Assembly: GCA_017993505.1 (NCBI GenBank)
Contig: JAGOMP010000002.1
Coordinates: forward strand, 62,001 to 126,000
Reading direction: 5' to 3'
From: Planctomycetota bacterium
Lineage (GTDB): Bacteria; Planctomycetota; Uabimicrobiia; Uabimicrobiales; JABWCH01
DNA: 64,000 nucleotides
The position numbers and the translations under genes are program-made. The notes under the pieces were generated by a model that saw only the letters and a program-made list of their open reading frames with translations, made no database searches and had not been told where the DNA came from. Of this stretch, positions 1 to 9,673 are shown piece by piece. Every line of letters begins with the position of its first letter. The stretch's first letter is position 1.

Positions 1-162
1 TATATTTTATAATCTTTAGTTTTTTCTTTTCACCTATCATATAGAGCAAATACAATGCCAATAAAATAATTTTATTTAAAATAACTATAACGCAATATTA
101 TACAATGAGTTATCATTATTTTATTTTTAAATAAATTATTTCCAAATATTTTCATAAATGAC

Positions 163-189
163 AAAAATGACAAAATATTTGTCATTTTT
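163..189. promoter_or_regulatory. perfect 12-bp palindrome upstream of the sulfatase-fold gene
   Basis: Two perfect complementary 12-nt arms (163-174 and 178-189, core ATGACAAA/TTTGTCAT) surround a 3-nt centre. The ATGACA core is also repeated directly just upstream. It sits about 80 bp before a good promoter, so it could be an operator or a hairpin. The rest of 1-353 is AT-rich DNA in which I see no gene. Confidence 0.35.
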
Positions 190-267
190 GCAAAATATAT
201 AAAGCATCTATAATTTTTTTATCTTATTTTTACTTTTATTTAGATATGGTGAGAATATAATTTCATA

Positions 268-295
268 TTGACAGAATATAAAGTAAGCGTACAAT
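268..295 (+). promoter_or_regulatory. sigma-70-type promoter for the phosphoethanolamine-transferase-like gene
   Basis: TTGACA at 268-273, a 16-nt spacer and TACAAT at 290-295, about 60 nt before the start codon at 354. The ribosome binding site AAGGTGA lies at 340-346. Confidence 0.55.
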
Positions 296-353
296 AAAAT
301 CTATTGTTTTTACAAAATTTTTTTTATTCTATATTTTTCAAGGTGATATATAC

Positions 354-2006
354 ATGTTTTTTGCCACATCTAGTTATTCTACAAAACGAAACATTATTTA
401 TTTCATTTGTTTTTATATTGTTTTTACCTTATTATTTTTTTTCTTAGATCCTGGATATCGAGGAATCGGGGAATATTTAGGAAATATTGGGAGAAAAAAC
501 GGCGAAATTTGGAAAGTTATCTATGTAATTTTATACTTATGCATGTCTTTAGTCGGTGTGTTGATATTTTTATCAGAATGGAAATGGTTACAAATTGTAG
601 GATTCGTGGGAACGTTTATTTCCATGGGCGTATTTATGGCATATCAAAAGATCAATGCATATGGTTACTATTTAGATGAAGCTGTAGATATGCTACATTG
701 GGGAACACAATATGCTGATGATGCAATCGGCATGTTTTACGATCGTTTTATACTTTCTACGTCTATTTGTATTGGCATTACTCTTTTTCTTATTGTAATC
801 CTACGCTGGATGCCTAAAATTCGAGGAATTTGGTCACTAGGTGGAGCCACTCTTTTATGTGGAATTATATTTTCCTTGGGAAATGTATTATATTTAGCTT
901 TTTTTTCTCCTATGTATTTTAAAGTTAGCTTAATTTCCTATTTAGCTATCGATCCACCATATTATCAAGGGAATCGTAAACCTGTTACATTAGAACATAA
1001 TACAGAAAAAAAATTCCCCAACATTTTTCTAGTAGTAGATGAAAGCATCCGAGGTGATTATTTAAGCATTAACAATGAAAAAATGAAATCTACCCCTTTT
1101 TTACAAACTTTACCTTTATTCAATTGGGGTATTTGTTCTGCTGCGGGAAATACATCTGCCATTTCCAACTTAGTTTTACAAACAGGATTGCGATTTCATC
1201 AAATTCCTGACTCTGACCAAATATCTCTACAACAACCTCATATTTTTCAATATGCCAAAAAAGCAGGCTATCGAGTAATATTCATAGAAGGACAAAATCC
1301 CACATCTATGCCAGTGAATTTTATGAGACAGAGTGACCTTCAATATGTAGATGAATATGTGCAACTTTTAAAAGGCAAAATAAATTTTGACATTATGCTT
1401 GTGGATCATCTCATTGCACAAAAAATGGTAGAAATTGCACAAGACCCTCGCCCCACATTTACCTATGTTAATAAAATGGGCTGTCATTTTCACTATGAAA
1501 ATCGTTATCCTGATTCTGCACGCCATTTACAACCCACATTAACTTCTTCCCAATGGATGCCTAATTTAACATTAATTGAAAATAGCTATCAAAATGCTAT
1601 TCGTTGGAACGTAGACGAATTTTTTCGCATATTTTACGAAGGCACAAAAACAAAAGATTGCCTATTATTCTACACATCAGACCATGGCCAAAGTTTTTTT
1701 GAAAATAATATCCCCTCCCCCACAAACATGGTTGTAGATGCTCCTATTTCGCAAGCTAATGTGCCACTTTTTGTATTAGCAACAGGAAAATCTTTTACAG
1801 AATTTCAAAAAATAGCACAAAAAAGCATAGAAAATCAAAAAAATACAACGAGCCATTTTCAAATTTTTTCTTCTGTTCTCCATTGCATAGGATACGAAAA
1901 CCAAACAGGATATGACATATCACTCTTTCAAAATTCTTGGGGAAAAAGACAATTTATCTCAGGCAATGTCTATGGAATCGGAATATATGTTATCAATGAC
2001 TTTTAA
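354..2006 (+). CDS. membrane-anchored phosphoethanolamine transferase-like protein (sulfatase/alkaline phosphatase fold)
   Basis: Probable inner-membrane enzyme that transfers phosphoethanolamine, or a similar group, to lipid A or another envelope glycan. The first ~195 residues hold about five hydrophobic segments, as in EptA-type proteins. A periplasmic sulfatase-fold domain follows: a metal-binding VDES near residue 230, a Gly-Asn-Thr-Ser segment near residue 265 whose Thr fits the phospho-acceptor nucleophile, and SDHGQS near residue 445 for the second metal site. At 550 residues it matches the family length. The start has a clear AAGGTGA site 7 nt upstream. The gene stands alone, with its own promoter and about 400 nt of non-coding DNA after it. 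The exact substrate cannot be told from sequence; an LPS-modifying role agrees with the Kdo transferase gene at 48.9 kb. Confidence 0.75.
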   Translation: MFFATSSYSTKRNIIYFICFYIVFTLLFFFLDPGYRGIGEYLGNIGRKNGEIWKVIYVILYLCMSLVGVLIFLSEWKWLQIVGFVGTFISMGVFMAYQKINAYGYYLDEAVDMLHWGTQYADDAIGMFYDRFILSTSICIGITLFLIVILRWMPKIRGIWSLGGATLLCGIIFSLGNVLYLAFFSPMYFKVSLISYLAIDPPYYQGNRKPVTLEHNTEKKFPNIFLVVDESIRGDYLSINNEKMKSTPFLQTLPLFNWGICSAAGNTSAISNLVLQTGLRFHQIPDSDQISLQQPHIFQYAKKAGYRVIFIEGQNPTSMPVNFMRQSDLQYVDEYVQLLKGKINFDIMLVDHLIAQKMVEIAQDPRPTFTYVNKMGCHFHYENRYPDSARHLQPTLTSSQWMPNLTLIENSYQNAIRWNVDEFFRIFYEGTKTKDCLLFYTSDHGQSFFENNIPSPTNMVVDAPISQANVPLFVLATGKSFTEFQKIAQKSIENQKNTTSHFQIFSSVLHCIGYENQTGYDISLFQNSWGKRQFISGNVYGIGIYVINDF

Positions 2007-2417
2007 GTCAGAAAAATCTAGCAATGTTTAACACCATTATTATGTATATAACAGTCTTGACATCTATGATTTGTAGGATATTGTCTAATACTATTTAAAT
2101 ATAATAATAACAATGCATTATATAACATTATATATAAAACTTTATTTATATAATCGTAGCTGAAACCATGTAAACAGGACAATAACAATAGAAAAGGTTA
2201 GCAATATCTAAATATAACAATAACAATGCATTATATAGCATCTTGTGAAAACCTTTTTTATGTAATTCTTTAAAAGCTTCTGTTTGAATATTATATTTGA
2301 CATTGAGAAAAATGTAAGATACAATATGTTAATTGTAGTACGTTATATACCTGTATAAGGGCAGGGATGCAAGGAAAGTCAAAATTTTAGATATAAAAAA
2401 ATTACATGAGGGAAGTT
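2007..2417. other. intergenic region with a diverged direct repeat
   Basis: About 410 nt of AT-rich DNA without a convincing ORF. The element ATAACAATGCATTATATA occurs near 2107 and again near 2220 (AACAATGCATTATATAGCAT), about 115 nt apart, in similar flanking sequence, which suggests an old duplication. I looked for the conserved glycine-riboswitch core before the glycine-metabolism gene and did not see it. Confidence 0.4.
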
Positions 2418-5400
2418 ATGGAATCTTATCCTTATTTGTCTGGAAAATTAGCTGATATTGATAATGAAACATTTCGTTTGATTGACATGGAAAAACGACG
2501 TCAAGAACGAAAAATCATCTTAATTGCTTCTGAAAGTATTTGTCCTGAACCAGTTTTAGAAGCACAAGCTTCTGTTTTTTCCAATATTTATGCAGAAGGA
2601 TATCCTTCTTCGCGTTTAAGCCATCGAGAACGCTCCCGAGTTTTAAATACAGCTCGTTATATGTCATTCCATCGTCGCTATGGTGATCGTCGCCATTATA
2701 AAGGTTGCGAATATGTCAACTTTATTGAAGTTTTAGCACAAGAACGTGCTGCAAAACTATTTGCACATAAAGACGAGTTTGTAGATATTAAACCAGAAGA
2801 TATTTATGTAAATGTCCAAGCACTTTCTGGTGCTGCTGCCAATAACTCTGTATATCAAGCACTTGTAAAACCTGGAGAAACAGTCATTGGATTAGCATTG
2901 CCTCATGGTGGACACTTAACTCACGGTAGTGAATTCAATCGTTCTGGAAAACTGCATCGCGTTCTTTCCTATGAAATCAATGCAGAAACAGGCAGGATTC
3001 ATTATGATGAAATTCGTGAACTTGTTCGTAAAGAAAAACCGCGCATGTTAATTGGTGGTGCTAGTGCATATCCTTGGAAAATTGATTGGAAAATTATGCG
3101 AGAAATCGCTGATGAAGTAGGTGCCTACTTATTAGCAGACATTGCACATCCATCTGGTCTTGTGATTGCTGGTTTATTTCCTAACCCAGTAGGTTATGCT
3201 CACGTTGTAACAATGACTACTCACAAAACAATGTGTGGCCCACGAGGTGCTTTGATTTTAACAACAGATGAAGAGATAGCAAAAAAAATTGACAATGGTG
3301 TGTTCCCTGGTGAACAAGGTGGTCCTCACATCAATACTATTGCAGCTTTAGCAACTGCGTTCAAACTGGCTGGTTCGAATGAATATAAAACTTTGATGAA
3401 ACGAGTAGTAGAAAATGCAAAAGCTTTAGCAGAAAATTTAGAAAAACATGGATTAGAAATCGCTTGCAATGGGACAGAAACTCATCTTTGTTTAGTAAAC
3501 TTAAGAAAAATTAAAACAAAATCTGGATTGCCTCTCAAAGGTGATATTGCATCTCAAGTACTCGATTTATGTGGCATTACATGCAACAAAAACACAATCC
3601 CTGGCGATGTGACATCTACAGATTCCAGTGCAATTCGATTAGGAACTACATGGGTAACACAAATTGGTATGGGTACAGAAGAAATGGCTGAATTAGCTCG
3701 TATCATTGCTCTTGTCTTAAACAATGCAAATACATTTAACGTAGAAACTGCTGGGGGAGCACGTTGTCGAGCTCGCGTAGAGCGATCTATATTAGCCGAA
3801 GCTAGAATAGGCGTACAAAAATTAATGATGAAAGACTATCATCCCAATTATCCATTGTATCCTCATTATTTTCATCCTATCCAAGGATTACAAAGCAAAA
3901 CAGATGCTATCGAAGGTCTCATCACTGTAGAAAAAAATGGTGTGACAATTCCATGGAGTTTAGGAAAACAAGAAGAAGAAGAAAAAGCTCGCCAAGAATC
4001 TGTTGTTTTTGTTCAAAATCCAGAACAAGGGTTGTTGGAAATTTCAGGTGAACGTGCAGAACTTTTCTTAGCTCCTGTAGTCACAGGCAATATTTATAAC
4101 TTACAAGCTGGCCAAGGCATGCATACTTGGTTACTAGATGGAAAAGGCAATGTGCTTACACATGTATCTCTATTTCGTTTAGAAAATCTCTGTGCACATG
4201 AATCTCGTTTTTTCATGTCTGTTCCATCTACACAACGAGAAATTGTAAAAACTTGGTTACGTGACCTTTCTGATGGTTTTGTTGCTTTTGATGACACATG
4301 CATTTATAATAAAATTGACGGTCCTGTTATCATTGAAGACTGGACAGATCGAATTTTAACAATTGCCAGTGTTTTTCTCTTAGGCCCCAAAGCCGAAGCA
4401 ATCGCACTTAAACTCTGTCCCGAAGCCAATGTCCCTTTTAAATGGAATACATTTCTTGTTGATAACAATCAAGTCCATATAGTTAAAATTCAACTCGAAA
4501 ATAATTCGTATTGGTATGAAATCTATGCATTAGAAAGCGTCCTTCCAAAAATTGTTGCTCAAATTAAGGAACAACAAGTTGTGGAAAGTGGCTGTATGGT
4601 CATTGCCAATCATGAAGACAAAGCAGGGCTACTCAATATCAAGACTGGTGCAGATGCATTTGCAAAATTTCCTTCAGAATTTGATTTTACGAAACCCTAT
4701 TTCATTGGTTGCCATGAAGTTCGCAAACATATACAACAAACTCCCCTTGCAACCCATGAATTCAAAGTATATGATGGTGAACCTAGAGAAACTTGTTTAG
4801 TAGCAGAACATAAAAAATTGACAAACCGTGCGTTAGTTCCTTTTGCAGGTTGGCAAATGCCCATTCTCTATACTTCCATCGTAGAAGAACATTATGCTGT
4901 TCGAAACACTGCTGCTTTATTTGACGTTACCCACATGGGAGTCATTGAAGTGTCAGGACATGGTGCTGCTAGATTTTTAGATCTTGTGAGTACAAATTAT
5001 TGTTCTAAAATGATACCAGGACAATCTCTATATGGATATCTCATGGATCCTGAAGGAAAAGCCATTGACGACATTATGGTATATTGCCGTTCTGTTGAAA
5101 ACTTCATGGTAGTTATCAATGCAGCCAATGCTGAAAAAGACATAGAATGGTTAAATGCAGTGGCTTCCAAAAAAGTCATCATCGATCTTGACAATCCACA
5201 AATCACTGTAGACATTGTTCCCACAATCCGTAACTTAAAAGACGCTAGTGCTGGTAAAGACCAAAAAGTAGACATAGCACTCCAAGGTCCACATTCTTTA
5301 AAAATCTTGCAAAAACTTGCTGCCAAACAACCTAAACTCCAAGAACGCATGGCAAAATTAGCAAAAGCTACTTTTATTGAAGCTAAACTCCAAGACATTG

Positions 5401-6029
5401 AAATTATCATTTCTCGTTCAGGTTATACAGGCGAAGAGTGGGGATTTGAACTTTATGTACATCCTGAAGATGCTAGCAAATTATGGCAAATTCTCATGGA
5501 ACAAGGAAAAGAATTTGGTATCCAAGCCGCAGGACTTGGTGCAAGAGATTCCACGAGAACAGAAGCTGGTTTTCCACTCTATGGTCACGAACTTGCTGGC
5601 GAACTCAACATTACTCCTTGGGAAGCTGGTTACGGCTCTTTTGTCAAATACCACAAACCATTTTTTATTGGCAAAGCAAGACTTTTAGAACATGACAATG
5701 CCACGAAACATACAATCATTCGTTTTTCTTTATCTGGTACAGGCGTTCGTGCCATTCGTCCTGGTGCGTACGTTGTCAACAAAAAAGGAAAACGCATTGG
5801 CGTAGTTACCAGTTGTGCCTTTGTTGAGAATTTTCAAATTGGTATGGCATACATTGATAAAAAAGAAGCTCAAGTTGGAAATTCCATTGGAATTTTTCTT
5901 GTTACACCAGGCAAAGCCATTCAACATAAAAATATAACAGAACTCCAAAATGGAGACACATTCCCGATGTATGAACCAGCTACCATCATTTCCCGATTTC
6001 CAATGAGAGATGCAGATCAAAAAAAATAA
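2418..6029 (+). CDS. serine hydroxymethyltransferase fused to two GcvT-like domains
   Basis: A ~1200-residue multidomain one-carbon enzyme. Residues ~1-470 are serine hydroxymethyltransferase (serine plus THF to glycine plus methylene-THF): the PLP site THKTMCGPRG has its lysine in codon 3225-3227, and GEQGGP and the HPSG region are present. An insertion of about 27 residues separates GYPSSR from HYKGCEYV. Residues ~490-780 look like a degenerate GcvT/YgfZ fold; residues ~800-1200 are a full aminomethyltransferase (glycine cleavage T-protein; FAGWQMP, FDVTHMG, GYTGEEWGFELY). The fusion would couple glycine cleavage and serine synthesis through methylene-THF. An ATG at 2406 is in frame, but ATG 2418 has a GAGGGAAG site just upstream and is preferred. 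Other glycine cleavage proteins are not in the window. Confidence 0.88.
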   Translation: MESYPYLSGKLADIDNETFRLIDMEKRRQERKIILIASESICPEPVLEAQASVFSNIYAEGYPSSRLSHRERSRVLNTARYMSFHRRYGDRRHYKGCEYVNFIEVLAQERAAKLFAHKDEFVDIKPEDIYVNVQALSGAAANNSVYQALVKPGETVIGLALPHGGHLTHGSEFNRSGKLHRVLSYEINAETGRIHYDEIRELVRKEKPRMLIGGASAYPWKIDWKIMREIADEVGAYLLADIAHPSGLVIAGLFPNPVGYAHVVTMTTHKTMCGPRGALILTTDEEIAKKIDNGVFPGEQGGPHINTIAALATAFKLAGSNEYKTLMKRVVENAKALAENLEKHGLEIACNGTETHLCLVNLRKIKTKSGLPLKGDIASQVLDLCGITCNKNTIPGDVTSTDSSAIRLGTTWVTQIGMGTEEMAELARIIALVLNNANTFNVETAGGARCRARVERSILAEARIGVQKLMMKDYHPNYPLYPHYFHPIQGLQSKTDAIEGLITVEKNGVTIPWSLGKQEEEEKARQESVVFVQNPEQGLLEISGERAELFLAPVVTGNIYNLQAGQGMHTWLLDGKGNVLTHVSLFRLENLCAHESRFFMSVPSTQREIVKTWLRDLSDGFVAFDDTCIYNKIDGPVIIEDWTDRILTIASVFLLGPKAEAIALKLCPEANVPFKWNTFLVDNNQVHIVKIQLENNSYWYEIYALESVLPKIVAQIKEQQVVESGCMVIANHEDKAGLLNIKTGADAFAKFPSEFDFTKPYFIGCHEVRKHIQQTPLATHEFKVYDGEPRETCLVAEHKKLTNRALVPFAGWQMPILYTSIVEEHYAVRNTAALFDVTHMGVIEVSGHGAARFLDLVSTNYCSKMIPGQSLYGYLMDPEGKAIDDIMVYCRSVENFMVVINAANAEKDIEWLNAVASKKVIIDLDNPQITVDIVPTIRNLKDASAGKDQKVDIALQGPHSLKILQKLAAKQPKLQERMAKLAKATFIEAKLQDIEIIISRSGYTGEEWGFELYVHPEDASKLWQILMEQGKEFGIQAAGLGARDSTRTEAGFPLYGHELAGELNITPWEAGYGSFVKYHKPFFIGKARLLEHDNATKHTIIRFSLSGTGVRAIRPGAYVVNKKGKRIGVVTSCAFVENFQIGMAYIDKKEAQVGNSIGIFLVTPGKAIQHKNITELQNGDTFPMYEPATIISRFPMRDADQKK

Positions 6030-6043
6030 AATGAATAAACAGT

Positions 6044-6069
6044 TGCTCCCTACCTTTGCCTAGGGAGCA
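6044..6069 (+). terminator. hairpin after the SHMT-GcvT gene
   Basis: TGCTCCCTA (6044-6052) pairs with TAGGGAGCA (6061-6069) around an 8-nt loop, 15 nt after the stop codon. The following T-run is weak, so it may be a partial terminator or an mRNA-stabilising hairpin. Confidence 0.5.
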
Positions 6070-6109
6070 TTCCTATAATAACAGCAATTCAAGTGAGTGA
6101 GTTCCAAAT

Positions 6110-9100
6110 ATGCCAACCAAAAAAGATTTAGAATTTGCAAAAACATTGATTTCTAAGAAAATTATATCCAAAATAGAAGTTCAGCGCTACTTAGATGAAG
6201 TTGACCGCCTATTAAAAAATAAAACTGTTATTTCTTTGGAAGAACTTTTGATTAAAAATGGAGTCATTCGGAAATCAGATAACGCCCAGCTATTAGGTTC
6301 TAATGCACAAAAAAAACGAGTCACTCACTGTGACAGATGCAAAGCCATGTACCGCGTTGCAGAAGAAGATGTAGGCAAAAGATTTAAATGTAAACATTGT
6401 GGTATTATGGTTCTTGTTCCACCTAGAGCTGAGACAAAAACTGAAGAAAAACCGACTACAACACAAAAACCACAGATGATAAATGTTTCTGCAGGTACAG
6501 AAATGCTGCGGAAAAGAGTTTCCAATACATCTTTACCAAAACAAACCGTTTACACAGACGACATAGAATTTATTAAAAACTTTAATCTTGCCAGACTACG
6601 ACCGCTTAAATTTGATGAAAGCCATTCAGAACTTCCTAATATTCCTGAAGTAGAAGAATTATTAAAAACAAAAAAAAGTCCTGTTGCATGGGAAGAATTA
6701 GAAGACATTGATGAAGACATTGATATTGATTTAGACTTATTAGAAAAGCAGGCTCGAGAAAAAGAAATTCTAGACGACCAAGAAGAAAATGATATATCTG
6801 AAGAGGATAGGTTAAGTAGTTTTGATGAATTTGGTATAAAAAACCAAGCAATAACTACTCCAGAAAAAGAAACTTTTCCAACAGATGAAGATGAGTTAGA
6901 TACATTTCTAGAAGACAATGAACAGAGTACTTTTGAAACAGATGAAAATGCATTGAATACATTTGCAAAAGATAATGATGTGAGTACTTCTGAGGAAGAT
7001 ATATTCCAAGAGGCATTGGACTTTATAGACGATGGATTACAACCTATGGAAGGAAGCGTAATTTCCACAGAAATTTCCATAGATGATCAACAATTTGAAG
7101 TAGACCATTATGCATTAAGTTTTGCTGATGATAACGCATTTATTAAGCAGGATACATTTATTAAGCAGGATAGTAGCCCAGTGCCATTGAATGATGCACC
7201 TATTATAGAAGAAAATCAAGGTTGCTTATTCATTGAAGGTGATGGATTTGATCCAGCAACAGCACCTGAAGTAGAAGTACGAGCATTTACAAAATCTACA
7301 CTAGCTAGTCTTCCTAAAAAATCTCATGTAGTATCTGATAGAGACAATTTATTAAAAGAATATGGTGATTCTACAATTTTAGAAGATAACTTGGTAACTG
7401 CTCCTCTATATAGTTCCGAAGAATTTTCCAATGCGATCAGTGCAGAAAAATTTTCTGAATTTGATGAAATGAGTCGATATGGACGTCAACCAATCAAAGG
7501 AGAAAGCACACTCGTTTTAGATATGGATGATAACGAAGAAGAAAACATTGCTGATATGGACGATGTGGCTCGATTTATGCAGTTAGGCATTGATCTTTCT
7601 GAACATAACGAAACCGAAGAACAAACACCAGAAACAACAACTTCCCAACCACAAACAACTACTTCCACTTCTGCAACATCTGATATGACATTGATGTTAG
7701 ATCTAGATGATGACGAGGAGGACGAAGAAGAACAAATCCAGCAAAATAAAATCGTACAAAACATACCTCAACAAGTTATACCAGAAGACAAACCCATGCC
7801 TACTCCTACTACTATCCCCCCCACTCCTGCTCCTGTCCAAACTCCTACTTCTTCTAGTACAGACGATATGACATTAATGTTAGATCTAGATGATGACGAG
7901 GAGGACGAAGAAGAACAAATCCAGCAAAATAAAATCGTACAAAACATATCTCAACAAGTTATACCAGAAGACAAACCCATGCCTACTCCTACTACTGTAG
8001 CATCCACTCCTACTCCTGTCCAAGTTCCTGCTTCTTCTAGTACGAACGACATGACTTTAGTATTAGGAATAGATGATGACGAGGAAGATGAGGAAGATAA
8101 TCTACCGCCTACTAGTTACCAACAACAACTACAACCAGCACAAACTACAACATCAGCCTCACCATCTATTCCGCAACCTATCACACCTTCTGTTCAACCA
8201 GCACAAACCACAACACCAGCTCAAGAAAGTACTATTATGCTAGATTTAGATGATGATGACGATGAAATCGAACCTATCACCATCGAATCTAAATCCTTCC
8301 AATTTGAAAACTTTCAAAATTTAGAAATCAGCAAAAGCATTGGGAAAAACAAATTTATCACAATGTACGATGCTACTTGGAACAATCGTAATTATATTGC
8401 TAAAATTATGGAACGAGACCTTGCTCATGAAGCAAACCAAGAACTTATCTTACAAGATTTTCAAAACGCAACACAATTACAACATCCCAACATCCATATT
8501 TCGTATGCTATTGGACATTACCAAAGAAAAATTTGCTACCTTTCAGAATTTATCAGCAATATGCACGAATTTAAACAAGTTTGGCCTATGCTCAAACAAG
8601 ATAAAAGATTAACACCCCAAATCATACTCCAAATACTAGATGCCGTGGCGTATGCTCATGACAAAAATGTTCTACATGGTAACATTAGTTTAGAAATTTT
8701 ATATTTAAAAGGTCAAACTCCTATTTTAAGTGATTTTGGTTTAGTAAGGATCTACAATCAACTCCATTTAATGAGTAAAGAACAAGGGAGATTTGTTCCT
8801 ATTTATTTTAGTCCAGAATATGTTTACTTTATCATCAATAAACTTGAAAAAAAACCAAATTTATCGAAAATACCCATCACAGTCCAATCTGATATCTATT
8901 CTTTAGGAATCATTCTCTATTGGATTCACACTGGGAAATATCCCTTTAGACTTACATTACCTCTACATGAAATCATCCAATGCATCATAAACGAAGAACC
9001 GCCTAGACCAGATGAAGTGGATACCACTATTTCAAAACCAGTTAGCGACTTAATCATGAAATGCATTTGTAAAGTTCCAGAAGAACGATTTCAATCAGTC

Positions 9101-9142
9101 CGTGAAATCCAACAACTATATAGATCATTCTGTAATGTATAA
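6110..9142 (+). CDS. zinc-ribbon, acidic-repeat protein with C-terminal pseudokinase
   Basis: 1010 residues in four parts. A helical N-terminus (~1-70) leads to a zinc ribbon with CDRC at 74-77 and CKHC at 94-97, of the style common in planctomycete signalling proteins. A long Asp/Glu- and later Pro/Thr/Gln-rich linker (~110-725) carries five copies of a T-(L/I)-(M/V)-L-D/G-x-D-D acidic motif. The C-terminal ~280 residues have a protein-kinase fold: the ATP lysine (K765) and DFG (D875) are kept, but the catalytic loop reads H-G-N-I-S-L-E-I (856-863) instead of HRDLKPEN. The catalytic Asp is therefore Asn and the Lys and Asn are lost. It is most likely a pseudokinase scaffold or ATP sensor. 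No signal peptide is visible. The ribosome site is weak; a strong terminator follows. Confidence 0.75.
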   Translation: MPTKKDLEFAKTLISKKIISKIEVQRYLDEVDRLLKNKTVISLEELLIKNGVIRKSDNAQLLGSNAQKKRVTHCDRCKAMYRVAEEDVGKRFKCKHCGIMVLVPPRAETKTEEKPTTTQKPQMINVSAGTEMLRKRVSNTSLPKQTVYTDDIEFIKNFNLARLRPLKFDESHSELPNIPEVEELLKTKKSPVAWEELEDIDEDIDIDLDLLEKQAREKEILDDQEENDISEEDRLSSFDEFGIKNQAITTPEKETFPTDEDELDTFLEDNEQSTFETDENALNTFAKDNDVSTSEEDIFQEALDFIDDGLQPMEGSVISTEISIDDQQFEVDHYALSFADDNAFIKQDTFIKQDSSPVPLNDAPIIEENQGCLFIEGDGFDPATAPEVEVRAFTKSTLASLPKKSHVVSDRDNLLKEYGDSTILEDNLVTAPLYSSEEFSNAISAEKFSEFDEMSRYGRQPIKGESTLVLDMDDNEEENIADMDDVARFMQLGIDLSEHNETEEQTPETTTSQPQTTTSTSATSDMTLMLDLDDDEEDEEEQIQQNKIVQNIPQQVIPEDKPMPTPTTIPPTPAPVQTPTSSSTDDMTLMLDLDDDEEDEEEQIQQNKIVQNISQQVIPEDKPMPTPTTVASTPTPVQVPASSSTNDMTLVLGIDDDEEDEEDNLPPTSYQQQLQPAQTTTSASPSIPQPITPSVQPAQTTTPAQESTIMLDLDDDDDEIEPITIESKSFQFENFQNLEISKSIGKNKFITMYDATWNNRNYIAKIMERDLAHEANQELILQDFQNATQLQHPNIHISYAIGHYQRKICYLSEFISNMHEFKQVWPMLKQDKRLTPQIILQILDAVAYAHDKNVLHGNISLEILYLKGQTPILSDFGLVRIYNQLHLMSKEQGRFVPIYFSPEYVYFIINKLEKKPNLSKIPITVQSDIYSLGIILYWIHTGKYPFRLTLPLHEIIQCIINEEPPRPDEVDTTISKPVSDLIMKCICKVPEERFQSVREIQQLYRSFCNV
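7682..8230 (+). repeat. three in-frame 183-bp repeat units in the acidic linker
   Basis: Copies begin at 7682, 7865 and 8048, exactly 183 nt (61 codons) apart. Units one and two are nearly identical at the DNA level; the third is diverged and partial. Each starts with the acidic motif D-M-T-L-M-L-D-L-D-D-D-E-E and continues into a Pro/Thr-rich stretch. Related single motifs occur near 7507 and 8227. Confidence 0.85.
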
Positions 9143-9148
9143 ACATCT

Positions 9149-9181
9149 AAAGAGTATAGATAAAAATTATCTATACTCTTT
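9149..9181 (+). terminator. rho-independent terminator after the pseudokinase gene
   Basis: A 14-bp stem (AAAGAGTATAGATA with TATCTATACTCTTT), 5-nt loop, and a T-rich 3' side, starting 7 nt after the stop codon. Confidence 0.8.
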
Positions 9182-9319
9182 TATATACATATTTCCCGAT
9201 CTTTTTCAAAATACGTTTCATTGTATAAAAATTATATAAATTTTATTTATTTTTATAAAACATACGGAATTTCAGAAGCTTTACAAAAAACAAAAAAAAT
9301 TAGAGAGTGATTTTCCAAA

Positions 9320-9368
9320 AAAAAGCGATGCTAGTACTCTTACTTTAAAAATACTAGCATCGCTTTTT
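9320..9368. terminator. bidirectional terminator between convergent units
   Basis: A 17-bp perfect stem, AAAAAGCGATGCTAGTA (9320-9336) with its complement at 9352-9368, bordered by A and T runs. It lies between the rightward pseudokinase gene and the leftward tRNA-Gln gene and can serve both. Apart from the two terminators I see nothing in 9143-9467. Confidence 0.75.
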
Positions 9369-9467
9369 ATATAATTTCAAAGAAACAAAATAAAGTTTCT
9401 CTGTTGACTTTTTAAGGACAATTTGCTAAAATACAAAGACTATTGATTATATATAGACATAAAAAAA

Positions 9468-9539
9468 CTACCCGGCAAGGACTCGAACCTTGAATAACAG
9501 AACCAAAATCTGTGGTGTTGCCAATTACACTACCAGGTA
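9468..9539 (-). tRNA. tRNA-Gln (anticodon UUG), copy 1
   Basis: A 72-nt gene that folds into a full cloverleaf. The acceptor stem is TACCTGG/CCGGGTA with one G-T pair. The anticodon stem ACAGA/TCTGT encloses the loop TTTTGGT, whose positions 34-36 read TTG. The T-arm is CAAGG-TTCGAGT-CCTTG. The 3' CCA is not encoded. The mature sequence is identical to the second copy at 14346-14417, which lies in the opposite direction. A seven-T run directly after the gene probably terminates transcription. Confidence 0.95.
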
Positions 9540-9574
9540 AACTCGAATGTAATCTTTACTTGATTACATAATAT

Positions 9575-9602
9575 ATTATACCTTTTTTTTTCTACTTGTC
9601 AA
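9575..9602 (-). promoter_or_regulatory. consensus promoter for tRNA-Gln copy 1
   Basis: On the minus strand TTGACA (9602-9597), a 16-nt spacer and TATAAT (9580-9575) give a perfect -35/-10 pair 36 nt before the tRNA. The -35 box lies inside a 15-nt palindrome, CTACTTGTCAAGTAG (9592-9606), which could be an operator. Confidence 0.75.
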
Positions 9603-9673
9603 GTAGAAAATTGTTTTTTTTATAAAAAGTTATAAATGATTATTTTACTTATATTTTTTAGGAATTTTTCAGT

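Noticed and set aside
2007-2417. Glycine or THF riboswitch before the SHMT-GcvT gene
   Set aside because: I could not find the conserved core sequences or paired helices; only AT-rich direct repeats.
6550-7080. 176-aa Ser-rich minus-strand ORF opposite the acidic linker
   Set aside because: Antisense shadow of Asp/Glu/Thr codons; no ribosome site, low-complexity composition.
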